Assembly (NCBI GenBank): GCA_965116055.1
Contig: OZ220466.1
Span: 1,054,001-1,118,000, forward strand
Length of the DNA stretch: 64,000 nt
Direction of reading: 5' to 3'
DNA from: Bin55 sp965116055
Lineage (GTDB): Bacteria; Pseudomonadota; Gammaproteobacteria; Pseudomonadales; Azotimanducaceae
Part shown: positions 1 through 7,887 of the stretch, in pieces
Position numbering within the stretch: position 1 is the stretch's first letter
How the letters are laid out: every line of letters begins with the position of its first letter
The notes under the pieces: model-generated
Seen by the model: only the letters and a program-made list of their open reading frames with translations
What the model was told of the DNA's origin: nothing
The model's database searches: none
Made by a program: the position numbers and the translations under genes

Positions 1-35
1 GTTTGTCGTTTGCTCGTTTTCCTCTGAGCATGCAT

Positions 36-869
36 TCAATTGAATCGCAGGGATAGATCAAGCGATTGCACATCCTTTGTGATCGCACCGACTGATATAT
101 AGTCTACACCTGTTTCTGCAACAGCGCTGATGTTGTCAAGCGTGATGCCTCCAGATGCCTCAAGTTCAATTAGACCCGCGAAACGCTCGACAGCGATGCG
201 CATTTCAATGAGCGTGAAGTTGTCTAGTAGTACCCTCGGTACTTTTAGTGTAACGCATTCGGCTAATTGCTGAATAGATTCAACCTCAACTTCAAGCGCT
301 AAAGAAGCGTGTTTGGTCCGCGCCGAGTGGACCGCAGCGGTTATTGAGCCAGCTGCAGTAATGTGGTTTTCTTTGATAAGAAAAGCATCGAACAAGCCCA
401 TGCGGTGATTTTCACCACCACCCACAGAGACGGCATATTTCTGTGCGACCCGGAGCCCTGGAATCGTTTTTCGAGTATCCAGGATCTTTGCGTTCGTGTG
501 ACCGATACGATGGCAGTAGGAACGGGTTGTGGTAGCGGTACCTGATAGCGTTTGCAGAAAGTTAATCATGACTCGCTCAGCCGATAGCAATGCTCGGCTG
601 TTGCCTCGGAGACGAGCTATCGGTTCGTCAGGTTGGACTGACGAACCCTCGTCCACCAGCCATTCGATGGCGAAACCATCTACTTGCCGTGCGACTTCGT
701 CAATCCACGGCCGACCGCAGATGATGCCGGCAGAACGGGTCATCAGATTAGCTACTGATTGACTTTCTTGCGGAATGAGTTCAGCGCTTACATCGCCTTG
801 AGCAATGTCTTCTCGAAGTGCGTGAAAGACATTGCGCTCAACAGCGCAGCGCAGTAGGTCGCGGTCCAT
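36..869 (-). CDS. nadC: Nicotinate-nucleotide pyrophosphorylase (quinolinate phosphoribosyltransferase)
   Basis: Converts quinolinate and PRPP to nicotinate mononucleotide, CO2 and PPi, the third step of de novo NAD synthesis in the cytosol. The 277-residue length is normal for the family. The N-terminal alpha/beta sandwich is followed by the barrel with the hallmark DTRKTIPGLR segment (about residues 130-140), GGGENHRMGLFDAFLIKENH and a late EASGGI strand that binds phosphate. The gene reads leftwards, away from ampD, with about 80 bp between the two starts. nadB, for an earlier step, lies about 47 kb away and nadA is not in the window. All expected motifs are seen; the function is family knowledge. 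Confidence 0.96.
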   Translation of the reverse strand: MDRDLLRCAVERNVFHALREDIAQGDVSAELIPQESQSVANLMTRSAGIICGRPWIDEVARQVDGFAIEWLVDEGSSVQPDEPIARLRGNSRALLSAERVMINFLQTLSGTATTTRSYCHRIGHTNAKILDTRKTIPGLRVAQKYAVSVGGGENHRMGLFDAFLIKENHITAAGSITAAVHSARTKHASLALEVEVESIQQLAECVTLKVPRVLLDNFTLIEMRIAVERFAGLIELEASGGITLDNISAVAETGVDYISVGAITKDVQSLDLSLRFN

Positions 870-947
870 GGAGGTGATATGAGTGCGCTCCAGTATTGTA
901 AAAGTATTAGAGGATAGCTAAACTATGAAAGCAGGAGCTCCATTGCG

Positions 948-1538
948 ATGAAGATTGATGATCGGCACTTATTAGAAGACAGGTTGTATTTGCCGAGTCC
1001 GAATTGCGATGCCCGTCCGTTAGACCTGGATATCGCACTGGTGGTTATTCACTGTATTTCACTGCGACGAGGTGAGTACGGTTCAGGCTTACCCAGGCAG
1101 CTTTTCATGAACGAAATTGACTTTGAGAAATACCCTGAATTGACGGAACTACAGAGGGTTCGAGTCTCGGCGCATGTATTAATTGAGCGAGACGGCACGC
1201 TAACCCAGTTCGTGCCATTTGATCAACGGGCTTGGCATGCAGGTGTTTCGAGTTGGCACGGTCGTGCCAACTGCAACGATTTTTCAATTGGTATCGAGCT
1301 TGAAGGTACTGAAGACACCGTGTATGAGGATAGTCAGTACGATGTCTTGACTCTAATACTTAGCACTTTAATGACTCGATATCGTAGTTTGTCGCTTGCC
1401 AATATCGTAGGGCATAGTGAAATCGCACCGGATCGGAAGATTGATCCGGGTCCGACATTCGATTGGCGTCGCCTGTATAGACAGCTCACTGCCTCAATGA
1501 ACGAATCGCATCTCGTTGCTCATGAGAAAATGATTTAG
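948..1538 (+). CDS. ampD: 1,6-anhydro-N-acetylmuramyl-L-alanine amidase AmpD
   Basis: Cytosolic zinc amidase that removes the stem peptide from 1,6-anhydro-MurNAc during peptidoglycan recycling. The 196 residues match AmpD, and there is no signal peptide. Zinc ligands appear as H35 in VIHCISL, a His in NIVGHSEIAPDRKIDPGP and the Asp of the same motif (KIDPG). The ATG follows an AGGAG box about 10 nt upstream. It ends 2 bp before the GTG of the ROK kinase, so the two are probably cotranscribed. Two AmpG-like permeases elsewhere in the window could supply its anhydromuropeptide substrate; that link is inference. Confidence 0.95.
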   Translation: MKIDDRHLLEDRLYLPSPNCDARPLDLDIALVVIHCISLRRGEYGSGLPRQLFMNEIDFEKYPELTELQRVRVSAHVLIERDGTLTQFVPFDQRAWHAGVSSWHGRANCNDFSIGIELEGTEDTVYEDSQYDVLTLILSTLMTRYRSLSLANIVGHSEIAPDRKIDPGPTFDWRRLYRQLTASMNESHLVAHEKMI

Positions 1539-1540
1539 TC

Positions 1541-2455
1541 GTGCATCGAATTGGCATTGATCTTGGCGGCACGAAGATCGAAGGTATTTTGATGGCACCA
1601 GATGGCTCTATCGTGGAAACCAAACGAGTAGCGACGCCTGATAACTATGTCGGTATCCTTCAAGCCATCTTGACGATAGTTCGGGAACTTGACGGAGTCA
1701 AGCGCTCGGTTTGTCCAGTGGGACTCGGCACGCCGGGCGCATGGGTAGAAAGTCGAGGGGAGATGAAGAATTGCAATAGCACGGTTTTGAATGGCAGACC
1801 TTTCGTACATGATCTCCGAAAATTGCTGAATCGACCGATTCGCATCGCCAATGATGCCAACTGTATGGCGTTATCGGAAGCGGTTGATGGGGCTTGTGCG
1901 GGTGCAACGATCGTTTTCGGCGTCATTCTCGGTACTGGTGTCGGTGGTGGTTTGGTGGTGCGCAAGCAACTTGTAGAAGGACCCAATCTACTGGCTGGAG
2001 AATGGGGTCACAACCCTTTTCCGACACCTCCTGCGAATGCTCATCTCAAGCTCAACCCAATGAAGCAACTTCGAGCGTGTCACTGTGGGCAAACGAATTG
2101 CGTAGAAACATTCCTCTCCGGTCGGGGATTGGAGACCACGCATGCTGCGTTGCACGGACAGCGTTTAAGTTCCCCTGATATTGGTCAAGGCAAAACTGCC
2201 GATACGCGAGAAACACTCGACGAATTTGTCGAGCATCTCGCGATCGCGTTATCGGTAGTCGTAAATATCATCGACCCAGATGCTATCGTGATCGGCGGTG
2301 GATTGTCGAATATCGGGTGTATTTACGAGCGACTGCCGCCTTTACTCGTGAAATACACTTTTTCCTCCGATGGATATGTCAATGTGTGTCGCGCCAAATA
2401 TGGCGATTCCAGTGGCAAAAGAGGTGCAGCTTGGCTGTTTCCCGTCGAAAATTAA
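1541..2455 (+). CDS. ROK-family sugar kinase, fructokinase Mak-like
   Basis: ATP-dependent hexose kinase of the ROK family, 304 residues. The GTG start gives an immediate phosphate-binding segment (IGIDLGGTKIEG). The ROK zinc motif CHCGQTNCVE is intact around residues 185-195, the catalytic-loop IANDANCMALSE is present, and the C-terminus has DPDAIVIGGGLSN and GDSSGKRGAAWLFP. GEWGHNPFP, the NSTVLNGRPF segment and the C-terminal GDSSG...GAAWL resemble fructokinase Mak more than GlcNAc kinase NagK, so fructose is the likelier substrate. Its position 2 bp after ampD leaves an amino-sugar recycling role open. Confidence 0.85.
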   Translation: MHRIGIDLGGTKIEGILMAPDGSIVETKRVATPDNYVGILQAILTIVRELDGVKRSVCPVGLGTPGAWVESRGEMKNCNSTVLNGRPFVHDLRKLLNRPIRIANDANCMALSEAVDGACAGATIVFGVILGTGVGGGLVVRKQLVEGPNLLAGEWGHNPFPTPPANAHLKLNPMKQLRACHCGQTNCVETFLSGRGLETTHAALHGQRLSSPDIGQGKTADTRETLDEFVEHLAIALSVVVNIIDPDAIVIGGGLSNIGCIYERLPPLLVKYTFSSDGYVNVCRAKYGDSSGKRGAAWLFPVEN

Positions 2456-2505
2456 CTGGGAATGGATGGGTGATAGGACGATTGTGGCATTGAACTGCGG
2501 CTTTT

Positions 2506-2552
2506 TATCGTGACTTTGGTACGATAACAGCAGATTCTTTCGCTTCTATAAT
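2506..2552 (+). promoter_or_regulatory. Candidate aceE control region: inverted repeat and -10 box
   Basis: TATCGT and ACGATA form a perfect 6-bp inverted repeat (2506-2511 / 2521-2526, 9-nt spacer). TATAAT follows at 2547-2552, 28 bp before the aceE ATG. I could not place a good -35 box. The repeat could be an operator for a pyruvate-responsive regulator, but it does not match a consensus I recognise. Confidence 0.3.
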
Positions 2553-2580
2553 CGTTTCTATAAGGTCGATTCCCGACGAG

Positions 2581-5253
2581 ATGCCTGCTGATAAGGCGAA
2601 TTACGATAACAATCCCGAAGAAACTGCCGAATGGCTTGATTCGCTTGAATACGTACTAAAACACGAAGGGCCGGAACGCGCCGCTTATCTGCTTCGGCAA
2701 CTGTCCTCTCAATTGACACAAAATGGCTCGCAATTGCCTTTTACCGTCAATACACCGTATCGCAATACTATTCCCGCGCACCTTGAAGCGAAGATTCCTG
2801 GCGACTTGCACATCGAACGAAGCATCCGAAGCATGACGCGCTGGAACGCTTTAGCCATGGTGGTTCGGGCAAATCGTAAGGACAGCGATTTAGGCGGGCA
2901 CATTTCAACCTTTGCCTCGTCTGCGACACTCTACGATGTCGGCTTCAACCATTTCTTTCGCGGGCCGGAGGACGAAAGCGCCGGCGATTTGATTTATTTT
3001 CAAGGGCACAGCGTCCCTGGCATATACGCACGTTCCTATTTGGAAGGTCGCTTAAACGAGGAAGATCTTGATAACTTCCGGCAGGAGACGAATGGGATCG
3101 GGCTGTCTTCGTACCCTCACCCCAAGCTCATGCCGGAATACTGGCAATTCCCCACGGTGTCCATGGGGCTGGGCCCGATTCAGGCAGTGTATCAAGCGCA
3201 CGTTATGAAATATCTGGATGCCCGCGGATTGATTCCAATGCGCGATCGAAAAGTCTGGGCATTCCTTGGCGATGGTGAGTGTGACGAGCCCGAGACGCTA
3301 GGAGCGTGCGCCTTGGCCGGTCGGGAGCGCTTGGACAATCTTATATTCGTGATCAACTGCAACTTGCAGCGGCTTGACGGTCCGGTACGGGGTAACGGAA
3401 AAATCATCCAGGAGCTAGAAGCCGCGTTCCGTGGCGCTGGTTGGAATGTGATTAAAGTGATTTGGGGACGCCACTGGGATCAGCTTTTTGCAAATGACAC
3501 TAATGGTTTACTGCAGCAGCGCATGGATGAAACCGTTGACGGTGAATACCAGAACTACAAAGCAAAAGGTGGTGGATACACGCGCTCCGAATTCTTCGGT
3601 AAATACCCCGAGTTATTAAAACTGGTCGAAAATCTCACCGATGATCAAATCATGCGCCTTAATCGAGGCGGTCACGACCCGCAGAAGGTTTATGCGGCGT
3701 ATCATGCCGCGATGCACCACCAAGGGCAACCCACGGTCATCTTGGCGAAAACCGTCAAGGGTTATGGCATGGGGGATGCCGGTGAATCGGAAAACACTAC
3801 CCATCAGGTAAAGAAACTCAAGTTCGACGAACTAAAGCACTTTCGCGATCGCTTCGACCTTCCGCTCACTGATGCCGAGGTCGAGTCTGTGCCTTACTAC
3901 AGACCACCGAAAGATCATGCGGAAATGGTCTACTTACGGCGCCAACGGGAGCGATTAGGCGGTCCGATCCCGCGGCGGATTGAGGTCAAAGCGCGTTTCC
4001 AGGTACCGGATCTGTCAATTATGAAAGGTCAGCTCGAAGGCTCGCGAGAACGCGAAATCTCGACAACGATGGCATTCGTGCGCATACTCGGCTCGTTACT
4101 GCGCAATCCTGCGATCAAGGATCGGATTGTGCCGATTATTCCGGATGAAGCACGCACATTTGGCATGGAAGGTTTGTTTCGCCAGTTAGGGATTTATTCC
4201 TCCGAAGGTCAGTTGTATGAACCGGTGGACGCTGGCGAACTCGCGGCATATCGAGAATCAAAGGATGGGCAAGTTTTAGAGGAAGGTATCAACGAAGCCG
4301 GCGCGTTTGCTGCGTGGATTGCCGCAGCAACCTCCTATAGCACGCATAGTTATACGCTCATACCGTTTTACATTTTCTATTCAATGTTCGGTTTTCAGCG
4401 TGTGGGCGACTTGGCTTGGGCGGCCGGCGATATGCAAGCCCGAGGGTTTCTTCTCGGCGCCACAGCAGGACGCACGACCTTGAATGGGGAAGGTCTGCAA
4501 CACGCGGACGGGCACAGTCACATCTTGTCGGCTACGGTCCCGAATTGCGTGTCATACGATCCATGCTATGCGTACGAGCTTGCTGTCATCGTGCACAATG
4601 GTTTACAACGCATGTATACGAACGACGAGCATGTGTTTTTTTACATTACGCTGATGAATGAAAACTACGTGCAGCCACCTATGCCGAAAGGCGTTGAGAA
4701 GGACATTCTCCGGGGTATGTATCTCCTGTCGACACATGGCGAAGCGGAGCGACGGACAGGTCGGATTGTGAACCTGCTCGGTGGTGGTACGATATTGCGC
4801 GAGGTTATCAAAGCGGCAGAGCGGCTTTCCTCTACATATGACGTGACGTGCCGAGTCTGGAGCGTGACGAGTTTTACTGAACTTGCGCGCAATGGCCAAG
4901 ATGTTGCGCGATGGAATTTGATGCACCCAGACCGCCCAGAGCGTCAATCCATTGTGGCAGAAAAGCTAAACGGCGAGGTTCCTGCCATCGCGGCCAGCGA
5001 TTACATGAAACTACACTCGGAATCAATTCGCTCAGCGTTTGTAGCACCGTATCGCGTGCTTGGCACGGATGGTTTCGGCCGCAGTGACAGCCGATCAGCG
5101 TTACGCCGGCACTTCGAGGTCGATGAAAGGTATATCACACTGGCGGCGTTAAAAGAGCTGGCGGATGCTCAGGTCATGTCGGATGTTGAAGTCTCGAAGG
5201 CGATGCGCGATTTGGATATTGACCCTGCTAAACCCGACCCACGTAACGCATGA
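2581..5253 (+). CDS. aceE: Pyruvate dehydrogenase E1 component, homodimeric type
   Basis: Thiamine-diphosphate enzyme that decarboxylates pyruvate and reductively acetylates the lipoyl groups of AceF. The 890 residues match the homodimeric gammaproteobacterial E1p (about 887). The ThDP/Mg motif GDGECDEPE begins at residue 230 and ends in NCNLQRLDGPVRGNGK. The active-site loop region has HQGQPTVILAKTVKGYGMG, and the pyrimidine domain has GEGLQHADGHSH and NENYVQPPMP. It overlaps aceF by 4 bp (ATGA), so translation is coupled. The ATG is preceded only by a weak purine stretch. No E3 (lpd) gene follows. Confidence 0.97.
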   Translation: MPADKANYDNNPEETAEWLDSLEYVLKHEGPERAAYLLRQLSSQLTQNGSQLPFTVNTPYRNTIPAHLEAKIPGDLHIERSIRSMTRWNALAMVVRANRKDSDLGGHISTFASSATLYDVGFNHFFRGPEDESAGDLIYFQGHSVPGIYARSYLEGRLNEEDLDNFRQETNGIGLSSYPHPKLMPEYWQFPTVSMGLGPIQAVYQAHVMKYLDARGLIPMRDRKVWAFLGDGECDEPETLGACALAGRERLDNLIFVINCNLQRLDGPVRGNGKIIQELEAAFRGAGWNVIKVIWGRHWDQLFANDTNGLLQQRMDETVDGEYQNYKAKGGGYTRSEFFGKYPELLKLVENLTDDQIMRLNRGGHDPQKVYAAYHAAMHHQGQPTVILAKTVKGYGMGDAGESENTTHQVKKLKFDELKHFRDRFDLPLTDAEVESVPYYRPPKDHAEMVYLRRQRERLGGPIPRRIEVKARFQVPDLSIMKGQLEGSREREISTTMAFVRILGSLLRNPAIKDRIVPIIPDEARTFGMEGLFRQLGIYSSEGQLYEPVDAGELAAYRESKDGQVLEEGINEAGAFAAWIAAATSYSTHSYTLIPFYIFYSMFGFQRVGDLAWAAGDMQARGFLLGATAGRTTLNGEGLQHADGHSHILSATVPNCVSYDPCYAYELAVIVHNGLQRMYTNDEHVFFYITLMNENYVQPPMPKGVEKDILRGMYLLSTHGEAERRTGRIVNLLGGGTILREVIKAAERLSSTYDVTCRVWSVTSFTELARNGQDVARWNLMHPDRPERQSIVAEKLNGEVPAIAASDYMKLHSESIRSAFVAPYRVLGTDGFGRSDSRSALRRHFEVDERYITLAALKELADAQVMSDVEVSKAMRDLDIDPAKPDPRNA

Positions 5254-6890
5254 GTGAGTATCAGGTGCTTATTCCCGATGTAGGGGATGCGCAGGATGTT
5301 GAGGTGGTTGAAATCTGCGTAGATGTCGGTCAAAGCATTCAAACCGATGACGCTTTGCTTGTCATTGAGTCAGATAAGGCCTCCATGGAAGTTCCGGCAC
5401 CAGTTGCCGGCACAGTGAAATCAATTGCGCTAAATCTTGGCGATATCATCGACACAGGTGACTTGGTTGCCGTGCTTGACATAGAACAAGCGGATCTCGA
5501 ACCATCTGATGTCAACTCGCAACCTGTGCAACAAACTACGGCGGACAAGCCCGTCTTTGACCCCTCGTCCGTTTCAGTTCTAACGCGCGACGGCGATTCG
5601 CGATCCGAAGACGGCACCCGCGAACTCTATGAAATTCGTCTGCCTGAACTAGACCATGTCGACGACATCAGAGTCATTGAGGTGCTAGCTGCGGCTGGAC
5701 AAGTCGTCGTAGCAGATCAAGTACTCATTGTGCTCGAATCCGATAGTGCCACGATGGAAGTCCCAGCGAATGTGGCCGGTGTGATTGATAGTCTCGCAGT
5801 TAGCGTCGGCGATACGGTGACAGATCACTCCCTGCTCGCAACAGTTTTTTCGGAAAGGGCTGGGTCGACTGAGCCCACGGGAATCCATGTCGAACCCCAA
5901 TCGCCAATCGTTCCTAAACTGACAGCGAAGCCGTCGTCTGATCCTATTGCTATGGCGGAAACTAGGCTTAGCGGGTCGCGAGACAAGGCTGCTGCCCTGT
6001 ACGCAGGACCTGCTGTGCGCCGGTTAGCCCGTGAACTGGGTGTCGACTTAACACACGTCAAGGGATCAGGGGCGCGCGGGCGCATCATCAAGGATGATGT
6101 GAAGCAGTTCGTCAAATCGCACATGCTTCACCCGCTTCCTACGGAATCTTCTACAGGCATACCGGAAGTCGAATATCCGGACTTTTCGAAATTCGGCGAA
6201 GTCATAGAAGAGCCGCTCACCCGAATTCAATCGCGCGGTGCGCAAAACCTTGTTCGAAGCTGGCTTAATGTAGTACACGTAACGCAACATGATGAAGCGG
6301 ACGTCACCGAGCTAGAAGCATTTAGGGTAGAGCTGAATGAACAAGGGCAACTTGGCGAGCGTCGATTAACGGCGTTGCCCTTTATTCTTAAAGCGTGCGC
6401 CTCGGCCTTAAAGGAGCACCCTAGATTCAATGCGTCAATCGCTCCGTCGCTTCAGACGCTTCTACTAAAGCAATTCATCCATATTGGTGTCGCGGTTGAT
6501 ACCCCGGATGGGCTAGTCGTACCGGTCATACGCGATGTACTCGATAAAGGTTTGCGAGACATCGCGACCGAGCTAGAGACGATTAGCAGTGCGGCACGTA
6601 ACAAGAAACTGACGCCCGATCAGATTAGCGGTGCTACCTTTACGGTTTCAAGCTTGGGGCGAATCGGTGGCACAGGATTCACGCCCATTATTAACGCACC
6701 GGAGGTTGCCATCCTTGGCGTTGCACGACTTGCGACGAAGCCAGCATGGATCAATGATGCCTTCGAACCGAGACAATTCTTACCGTTATCTTTGACTTAT
6801 GATCATCGTGCGATTAATGGTGCGGAAGGCGGTCGCTTTATGTACTCGCTCGTTGAAAAACTAGAAGACGTAAGACGATTGATTCTATAG
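5250..6890 (+). CDS. aceF: Pyruvate dehydrogenase E2, dihydrolipoamide acetyltransferase
   Basis: Core of the pyruvate dehydrogenase complex, passing acetyl from lipoyl-lysine to CoA; 546 residues. Domains in order: lipoyl domain 1 (about 1-75) with ESDKASMEVP and K43; an acidic linker; lipoyl domain 2 (about 127-200), where the motif reads ESDSATMEVP, so Ser166 (AGT, 5745-5747) replaces the lipoyl lysine; a linker; the E1/E3-binding domain (about 252-290, AGPAVRRLARELGVDL); and the acyltransferase domain ending in YDHRAINGAEGGRF. The Asn in HRAING also occurs in some bacterial E2p enzymes. Only one functional lipoyl arm is predicted. The fold is certain; the effect of the substitution is inference. 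Confidence 0.96.
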   Translation: MSEYQVLIPDVGDAQDVEVVEICVDVGQSIQTDDALLVIESDKASMEVPAPVAGTVKSIALNLGDIIDTGDLVAVLDIEQADLEPSDVNSQPVQQTTADKPVFDPSSVSVLTRDGDSRSEDGTRELYEIRLPELDHVDDIRVIEVLAAAGQVVVADQVLIVLESDSATMEVPANVAGVIDSLAVSVGDTVTDHSLLATVFSERAGSTEPTGIHVEPQSPIVPKLTAKPSSDPIAMAETRLSGSRDKAAALYAGPAVRRLARELGVDLTHVKGSGARGRIIKDDVKQFVKSHMLHPLPTESSTGIPEVEYPDFSKFGEVIEEPLTRIQSRGAQNLVRSWLNVVHVTQHDEADVTELEAFRVELNEQGQLGERRLTALPFILKACASALKEHPRFNASIAPSLQTLLLKQFIHIGVAVDTPDGLVVPVIRDVLDKGLRDIATELETISSAARNKKLTPDQISGATFTVSSLGRIGGTGFTPIINAPEVAILGVARLATKPAWINDAFEPRQFLPLSLTYDHRAINGAEGGRFMYSLVEKLEDVRRLIL

Positions 6891-7226
6891 GCGGTAAACC
6901 TACATTGCATTGGGCTTATGAACAGGGTTTTGTTACACTTAGTGGGAGGAACTCACCCAAGCTCACTACGAATGTGTATTGCGCCACATCTGCGGTACAG
7001 CACGACAATGTTATCCTATCTAATCGCCAAGTGAGTGCTCAACGCCATCTTGTATGTAGCCGAGCATGACTGTACGTGGCGCGGTTATCGTCACAGTTTG
7101 GCAACTGGCACTATCTATCTATATCGGATGAACCGACTGGATGCAAGTGACACGTGTCAGTGTAACGCGCGATGTCAGGGATTAGCATCCTGAGTGGCGT
7201 GATCTCGTAAAGGATTACACAATGGG
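6891..7226. other. Intergenic stretch after aceF, no gene seen
   Basis: 336 bp between two convergent genes. I find no open frame with protein-like composition, no tRNA-like fold and no clear terminator. A GACACGTGTC palindrome lies near 7148. CAATGGGTTA at 7220-7229 resembles the end of the dispersed repeat found near 36.5 kb, but a 10-mer match may be chance. Confidence 0.5.
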
Positions 7227-7887
7227 TTAACCACCACTTGCAACCTCAAAGTTGCTTAATGCTGAGCGGAGATTCTCATTTATCTCGGCCGCGAGCACAT
7301 CCGGCTCTGGTAGGTTATTCAGATCAGTCGTGGTAGCGTCTTTGAGCCAGAACATGTCAAGGTTCGTCTTGTCGCGCTGAAGAAGTTCTTCGCGCGAGTA
7401 AAAGCGCCATCGAACGTCAGGAGATGCTTTGCTCCAGGTTTCCTCCCGGAGATAGCGATTCTCTGGGTTGTGGCGAGCAACGAAGTCTTCAAGGTGAGCA
7501 TGGGTCAGCGGTTTCTGCTTGAGCGTGTGATGCACGTTGGTACGGTAATCGTAGTACCAGAGCTTTAACGTCTGTGGATCAGGACTCGCCGGGCGGTTGT
7601 CGAAGAAAAGAACATTGGCTTTGGCATCCTGAGCGTAGAAGATTCCCGTCGGCAACCGCAGGATCGTGTGCAGGTCTGTGGTGTCTAGCAGTTTCCGCCG
7701 GATAGTCTCATCAGCTAACCTGCGAGAATGCCGACATCGCGGTTGTAATCGGCTTGGTGTATTCGTCCGCCATCCTGAGGAAGATCAGGTAGGTTAACTG
7801 TTCCAGGCAGTCGCCATATCCGACGCCATCGTCGCGCAGCGGGTTACAGAAACTCCAGACTTTGCGAACAATGAGGTCGGTGTTCAT
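7227..7887 (-). pseudogene. hsdM: Type I restriction-modification methyltransferase HsdM, internally deleted
   Basis: Remnant of the N6-adenine methyltransferase subunit of a type I RM system. From the ATG at 7887 the first codons read MNTDLIVRKVWSFCNPLRDD and YLIFLRMADEY, the typical HsdM N-terminus, but the frame stops at TGA 7711-7713 after 58 residues. Another frame then gives the C-terminal part: ADETIRRKLLDTTDLHTILR, then LPTGIFYAQDAKANVLFFD, NPENRYLREETW, RDKTNLDMFWLKD and LPEPDVLAAEI. The central SAM-binding fold and the NPPF-type catalytic motif are missing, a loss of roughly half the protein. The ATG overlaps the stop of the upstream gene (ATGA, 7884-7887). No hsdS or hsdR is recognisable here. 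Confidence 0.85.

Noticed and set aside
1541..2455. N-acetylglucosamine kinase NagK label suggested by ampD next door
   Set aside because: Several segments (NSTVLNGRPF, GEWGHNPFP, GDSSG...GAAWL) resemble fructokinase Mak more closely.
6891..7226. Possible tRNA or small RNA after aceF
   Set aside because: No cloverleaf, no TTCRANYC-type T-loop and no T-tract hairpin could be found.
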